A stretch of DNA of 9,920 nt from JANPEZ01 sp031423155 (GTDB taxonomy: Bacteria > Actinomycetota > UBA4738 > HRBIN12): positions 1 through 9,920 of the forward strand of contig JANPEZ010000080.1 of assembly GCA_031423155.1 (NCBI GenBank), given 5' to 3'. Below are positions 6,975-9,920 of this stretch, piece after piece (the stretch's first letter is position 1; each line of letters starts with the position of its first letter). Made by a program: the position numbers and the translations under genes. The notes under the pieces were generated by a model that did not search any database, had not been told where the DNA came from, and saw only the letters and a list, made by a program, of their open reading frames with translations.

Positions 6975-8268
6975 TCGAGCGACCGGCCGAGCCCGCAGGT
7001 CCGATCACGTTGCGGCCCCTGTGAGGACGGGATCGGGCAAACCCAAGAAACGCGTCGCGCGCTCTTCGAAGACCGCCCGCCCAGCGCTGCGGCTCGTCCG
7101 CACCCCGCTGCGCCCCCGGAAGGATCCGGCGGCGATCACGCGGCGGAACCTCGCATTGCTCCTGGCACCGACGGCGCTGCTGACCGCCACCGGGATAGTG
7201 ATGGTGCTGTCGGCCAGTTCCGTCTCGGCCTACGCGCAGTACGGATCGAGCTTCATGTTCTTCAATCGCCAGTTGGCCTACGCCGGTATAGGGATCCTCG
7301 CCATGTTCGCGGCGGCGCGAGCTCCCTACCGCCTTTGGCAGAAGCTCGCGATCCCGCTGCTCGCAGGCACCGTCGTCCTGCTGCTGGTCGCGCTCATGGC
7401 GGGTCATTCGGCGAACGGGGCTTCGCGATGGATCGGGGTGGGTCCGGTGACCTTCCAGCCATCGGAGCTCGCCAAGCTGGCGATACTGGCGTTCGGTGCG
7501 AAGGTCCTAACGGCCAAACACAAGAAGCTGCACGATCCGGGACACCTGCTCCTTCCCCTCCTGCCGGTCACCCTGCTGGTCTCGGCGATCGTGATCCTTC
7601 AAAGGGACCTGGGTACAACGATCGTTCTCTGCGGATCGGTATCGGTACTTCTCTTCGCCGCGGGCGCCCGCGCCAAGCACCTGATGTGGACCGGGTTCGC
7701 GGCCACGGTGGCCGGCGTCGCGCTCGTCTTCGGCGAGAGTTACCGCGCGACGCGTTTCTTCTCATTCCGAAACCCATGGGCCGATCCTCAGGGCGCGGGA
7801 TACCAGCTGATCCAGGGGTACATCGCTCTGGGGTCGGGCGGGTGGCTCGGGGTCGGGCTGGGTGCGAGCCGTCAGAAATGGCAGTACGTCCCCAACGCGC
7901 ACACGGACTTCATCTTCGCGATCTTGGGAGAGGAGATGGGGCTGCTCGGGGAACTCGTTGTCCTGTCGCTGTTCGGGATCTTGGTTTTCGCCGGTATCAG
8001 GATCGCGATGAGAGCTCCCGACACGTTCGGCCGACTCCTCGCAGCTGGGTTGACGGGCTGGATAGGGCTCCAGGCGATCGTGAATCTCGGAGCCGTCACC
8101 GGACTGCTTCCCGTCACCGGCGTCCCCCTGCCGTTCGTTTCCTACGGGGGGTCCGCCTTGGTCGCGAGCCTGGTCGGTGTCGGGGTTCTGGCGAGTATCG
8201 CGCGTGCCGGCACGGGCACTGCCTCGGGTAAGCGGGCCGTGAATCCGAAGAGGAAGGGCCGCAAGTGA
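6967..8268 (+). CDS. ftsW: Septal peptidoglycan glycosyltransferase FtsW (SEDS family)
   Basis: Polytopic membrane enzyme that polymerises lipid II into glycan strands at the septum, in complex with FtsI, whose gene opens this window. 433 residues. The first 61 residues form a hydrophilic tail rich in Arg and Lys (19 basic, 3 acidic), then come about ten membrane segments starting near residue 62. Visible SEDS motifs: GASRWIGVGPVTFQPSELAK, then AHTDFIFAILGEEMG, where Asp314 corresponds to the catalytic aspartate of the family, and PLPFVSYGGSALV at 387-399. A short basic tail ends the protein. The ATG at 6967 has a good GGGAGG site and overlaps murD by 8 bases, the longest overlap in the window. 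RodA is the main alternative, but the position between murD and murG in a dcw cluster, with ftsI nearby, favours FtsW. Confidence 0.95.
   Translation: MADRATGRARRSDHVAAPVRTGSGKPKKRVARSSKTARPALRLVRTPLRPRKDPAAITRRNLALLLAPTALLTATGIVMVLSASSVSAYAQYGSSFMFFNRQLAYAGIGILAMFAAARAPYRLWQKLAIPLLAGTVVLLLVALMAGHSANGASRWIGVGPVTFQPSELAKLAILAFGAKVLTAKHKKLHDPGHLLLPLLPVTLLVSAIVILQRDLGTTIVLCGSVSVLLFAAGARAKHLMWTGFAATVAGVALVFGESYRATRFFSFRNPWADPQGAGYQLIQGYIALGSGGWLGVGLGASRQKWQYVPNAHTDFIFAILGEEMGLLGELVVLSLFGILVFAGIRIAMRAPDTFGRLLAAGLTGWIGLQAIVNLGAVTGLLPVTGVPLPFVSYGGSALVASLVGVGVLASIARAGTGTASGKRAVNPKRKGRK
8251..8258 (+). promoter_or_regulatory. Shine-Dalgarno sequence for murG
   Basis: AGGAAGGG lies six bases before GTG 8265, in the last codons of ftsW. 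It fixes the GTG start, from which the first glycine-rich loop of MurG begins at residue 7, as expected for the family. Confidence 0.75.
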
Positions 8269-9368
8269 AGGTCGTCGTGGCCGGCGGCGGAACTGCCGGC
8301 CACGTGTTCCCCGCCATCAGCCTCGCTCAGCGCTTGGCCGCCGATCACGGGGTGGAAGTGAGCTACCTCGGCACCGCTTCGGGGCTCGAGGCCAGACTCG
8401 TTCCGGAGGCAGGCATCCCCTTCACTGCCGTGGAAGCCAAGCCATTCGCGCGGAAGCTGTCCGCAACGACACTGGCCACCCCGGCGATCCTGGCTCGCTC
8501 CGTTCGAGCCTGTCGCCCGCTGATCGCTGGGGCTGATGTCGTGGTCGGGATGGGCGGCTACGTCAGTGTTCCGCCCGTCGTCGCTGCCGCGCGAGACAAG
8601 CGCCACATAGTCCTGCACGAGCAGAACGCGGTGCCGGGACTTGCCAATCGATTCCTCGCACGCTTCGCGGACGAGGTAGCGGTATCTTTCCAGGACGCTG
8701 GCCGGCGCTTCCCGAAGTCGGTGAGCGTCACCGTCACCGGCAATCCGGTCAGAGCCCGCATCCTCCGAGTCCCGCTGGACAGGGAAGAGCTCGCTCGGGA
8801 GGCCCTAGCGGCATTCGGATTCGAATCGGGCCGGCGCACGATCGTCGCCTTCGGCGGCAGCCAGGGCGCGCTGCGCTTGGACCTGGCTCTAGCGGGAACC
8901 TTCGGTGTCCTCAGTGAGCGAGATGATCTGCAGATGCTGGTATTGACGGGTCCTGCCCACTTAGACCTCGTTACCGCGCGACTGAGCGACTCGGGTGCGA
9001 TGCGCGTAAGGGCCCTGCCCTTCCTGGACCGTATGGAGCTTGCCTACGCTGTGGCGGATCTGGTCGTAGCGCGAGCGGGGGCGACGAGCATCGCGGAGAT
9101 CGCCGTCTGCGGATCGGCGTCCATACTCGTGCCGTATCCTCACGCGACGGCGGATCATCAGTCGGCCAACGCACGGGAGCTCGAGCGCTCGGGTGGCGCC
9201 CGGGTCATCTCGGATGCGGACTTGGATCCACGCGATCTGGCCATGCGGATCGTGTCCTTGATCGATGATCCGTTCGCACTCAAGCAGATGGGATCGGCAG
9301 CGGCAGGATGGGGCAGGCCGGACGCCACGGAGGCTTTGGCAGACCTCGTCATGGGAGTCGGCGGATAG
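8265..9368 (+). CDS. murG: UDP-GlcNAc:lipid I N-acetylglucosaminyltransferase MurG
   Basis: Peripheral membrane GT-B glycosyltransferase on the cytoplasmic face. It adds GlcNAc to lipid I to make lipid II, the substrate that is flipped and then used by FtsW. 367 residues, normal for the family. Visible: first glycine loop GGGTAGHVFPA at 7-17, in the GTAGHV form common in actinobacteria; GMGGYVSVPPVVAA; HEQNA at 118-122; GNPVR; second glycine loop GGSQGA at 197-202; RAGATSIAE at 270-278, the C-terminal-domain loop that binds UDP-GlcNAc; and PYPHATADHQSAN ending at Asn302, with the DHQ segment that contacts the sugar. The GTG start overlaps the ftsW stop (GTGA) and has a good ribosome binding site. 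A perfect 10-bp inverted repeat lies within codons 4-14. Confidence 0.97.
   Translation: MKVVVAGGGTAGHVFPAISLAQRLAADHGVEVSYLGTASGLEARLVPEAGIPFTAVEAKPFARKLSATTLATPAILARSVRACRPLIAGADVVVGMGGYVSVPPVVAAARDKRHIVLHEQNAVPGLANRFLARFADEVAVSFQDAGRRFPKSVSVTVTGNPVRARILRVPLDREELAREALAAFGFESGRRTIVAFGGSQGALRLDLALAGTFGVLSERDDLQMLVLTGPAHLDLVTARLSDSGAMRVRALPFLDRMELAYAVADLVVARAGATSIAEIAVCGSASILVPYPHATADHQSANARELERSGGARVISDADLDPRDLAMRIVSLIDDPFALKQMGSAAAGWGRPDATEALADLVMGVGG
8276..8304 (+). other. Inverted repeat (potential mRNA hairpin) inside the 5' end of murG
   Basis: CGTGGCCGGC at 8276-8285 and GCCGGCCACG at 8295-8304 are perfect reverse complements (10 bp) separated by 9 bases. The stem would begin about 12 bases inside the murG coding region and covers the codons for the first glycine loop. 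A hairpin here could slow or position the initiating ribosome, but GC-rich glycine codons can produce such pairing by chance. The structure is seen in the sequence; any function is inference. Confidence 0.4.
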
Positions 9369-9920
9369 ATGAGCACACATTCCCCCTACCTTCCCCCGGC
9401 CGGCTCGATCCCGACGCTGCTAGTGCCGGGGCTCCAGGGCATCGAGAGCGTTCACATGATCGGCATAGGTGGCGCGGGGATGCGCAACCTGGCCAAGTTG
9501 CTCTTAGCGCGCGGGATAGGGGTCTCCGGCTCGGATCTGAAGGACTCGAAAGGGCTCCGAGAGCTGTCAGATGCAGGCGCGCAGGTGTACGCGGGGAATC
9601 ACCCCGAACGCCTGGGGAGCCCCGATGCGGTGATCGTTTCTACGGCCATCCATGAAGGCGACCCCGAGCTGCTGGCCGCCCGCGAGAAGGGGATCGAGGT
9701 CTGGGCGCGCGCCCAGGCGCTTGCGGCAGCGGCGGAAGGCCGACGCTGCATCGCGGTCGCGGGCACGCACGGTAAGACGACGACGACGTCGATGATCGCA
9801 ACCATCCTTGAGCGTTCGGGCCTTGACCCGACCTTCGTCGTGGGGGGAGACCTGAACGAGAGCGGGAGCGGGGCCCGGGCCGGAGCAGGGGATATCTTCC
9901 TGGCCGAGGCCGACGAGAGC
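9369..9920 (+). CDS. murC: UDP-MurNAc:L-Ala ligase MurC, 3' end cut by window
   Basis: Cytoplasmic ligase that adds L-alanine to UDP-MurNAc, the first stem-peptide step. The frame from ATG 9369 is open to the window end (184 codons, no stop), giving the N-terminal domain and the start of the ATP-binding domain. Visible: a leader of about 28 residues, the UDP-binding glycine motif GIGGAGM at 32-38, VSGSD, the ATP loop GTHGKTTTT at 132-140 (the His in GTHGKT marks MurC against MurD/E/F), FVVGGDLNESG, and FLAEADES at the very end, the MurC form of the motif around the catalytic Glu. The start abuts the murG TAG with no gap; GGGAG at 9353-9357 is a weak possible ribosome binding site. An Mpl-type ligase is unlikely in this context. 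About 60 percent of the gene lies outside. Confidence 0.95.
   Translation, partial: MSTHSPYLPPAGSIPTLLVPGLQGIESVHMIGIGGAGMRNLAKLLLARGIGVSGSDLKDSKGLRELSDAGAQVYAGNHPERLGSPDAVIVSTAIHEGDPELLAAREKGIEVWARAQALAAAAEGRRCIAVAGTHGKTTTTSMIATILERSGLDPTFVVGGDLNESGSGARAGAGDIFLAEADES

Noticed and set aside
1..9920. Possible hidden novel system, mobile element or RNA gene between the wall genes
   Set aside because: Every base from 1 to 9920 falls within a recognised dcw gene, and there is no intergenic space. Codon use and composition look uniform by eye, with no sign of insertion or transfer.

Overview
The window holds one stretch of a division and cell wall (dcw) operon. It contains eight genes, all on the + strand, in the order ftsI - murE - murF - mraY - murD - ftsW - murG - murC. 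ftsI is cut at its 5' end by the window start, and murC is cut at its 3' end by the window end. There is no untranslated base between any two genes. Five junctions are 4-base ATGA/GTGA overlaps, one is an 8-base overlap, and murG/murC abut directly. No tRNA, rRNA, mobile element, CRISPR array, promoter or terminator could be supported.

The source is probably a member of the Actinomycetota. The DNA is GC-rich (roughly two thirds by eye) and uses many GTG starts. The gene order matches the actinobacterial dcw cluster. MurG carries the GGGTAGHV form of its first glycine loop. MraY has the LWWNAAPAxIFMGDTGS stretch and the cysteine-containing loop familiar from actinobacteria. FtsW has a long basic cytoplasmic tail. 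The MurD sequence departs from the textbook actinobacterial and proteobacterial pattern, which points to a deep or less-studied lineage, possibly near Acidimicrobiia. This placement is inference and was not tested. MurE carries the DNPR signature, so the stem peptide very likely contains meso-diaminopimelate.

Layout: 1-1704 septal transpeptidase FtsI; 1701-3212 MurE; 3209-4564 MurF; 4561-5622 MraY; 5619-6974 MurD; 6967-8268 FtsW; 8265-9368 MurG; 9369-9920 N-terminal part of MurC.

The genes form one pathway. MurC, MurD, MurE and MurF add L-Ala, D-Glu, meso-DAP and D-Ala-D-Ala in turn to UDP-MurNAc. MraY moves the phospho-MurNAc-pentapeptide onto undecaprenyl phosphate (lipid I), and MurG adds GlcNAc (lipid II). 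FtsW polymerises lipid II into glycan at the septum, and FtsI cross-links it. Missing partners such as mraZ, rsmH and ftsL would be expected upstream, and murB, ftsQ and ftsZ downstream.

I see no sign of a new system. The points worth a second look are an unusual MurD nucleotide-binding segment, a strong inverted repeat just inside murG, a possible disulfide loop in MraY, the FtsW tail, and the extreme compaction of the operon.
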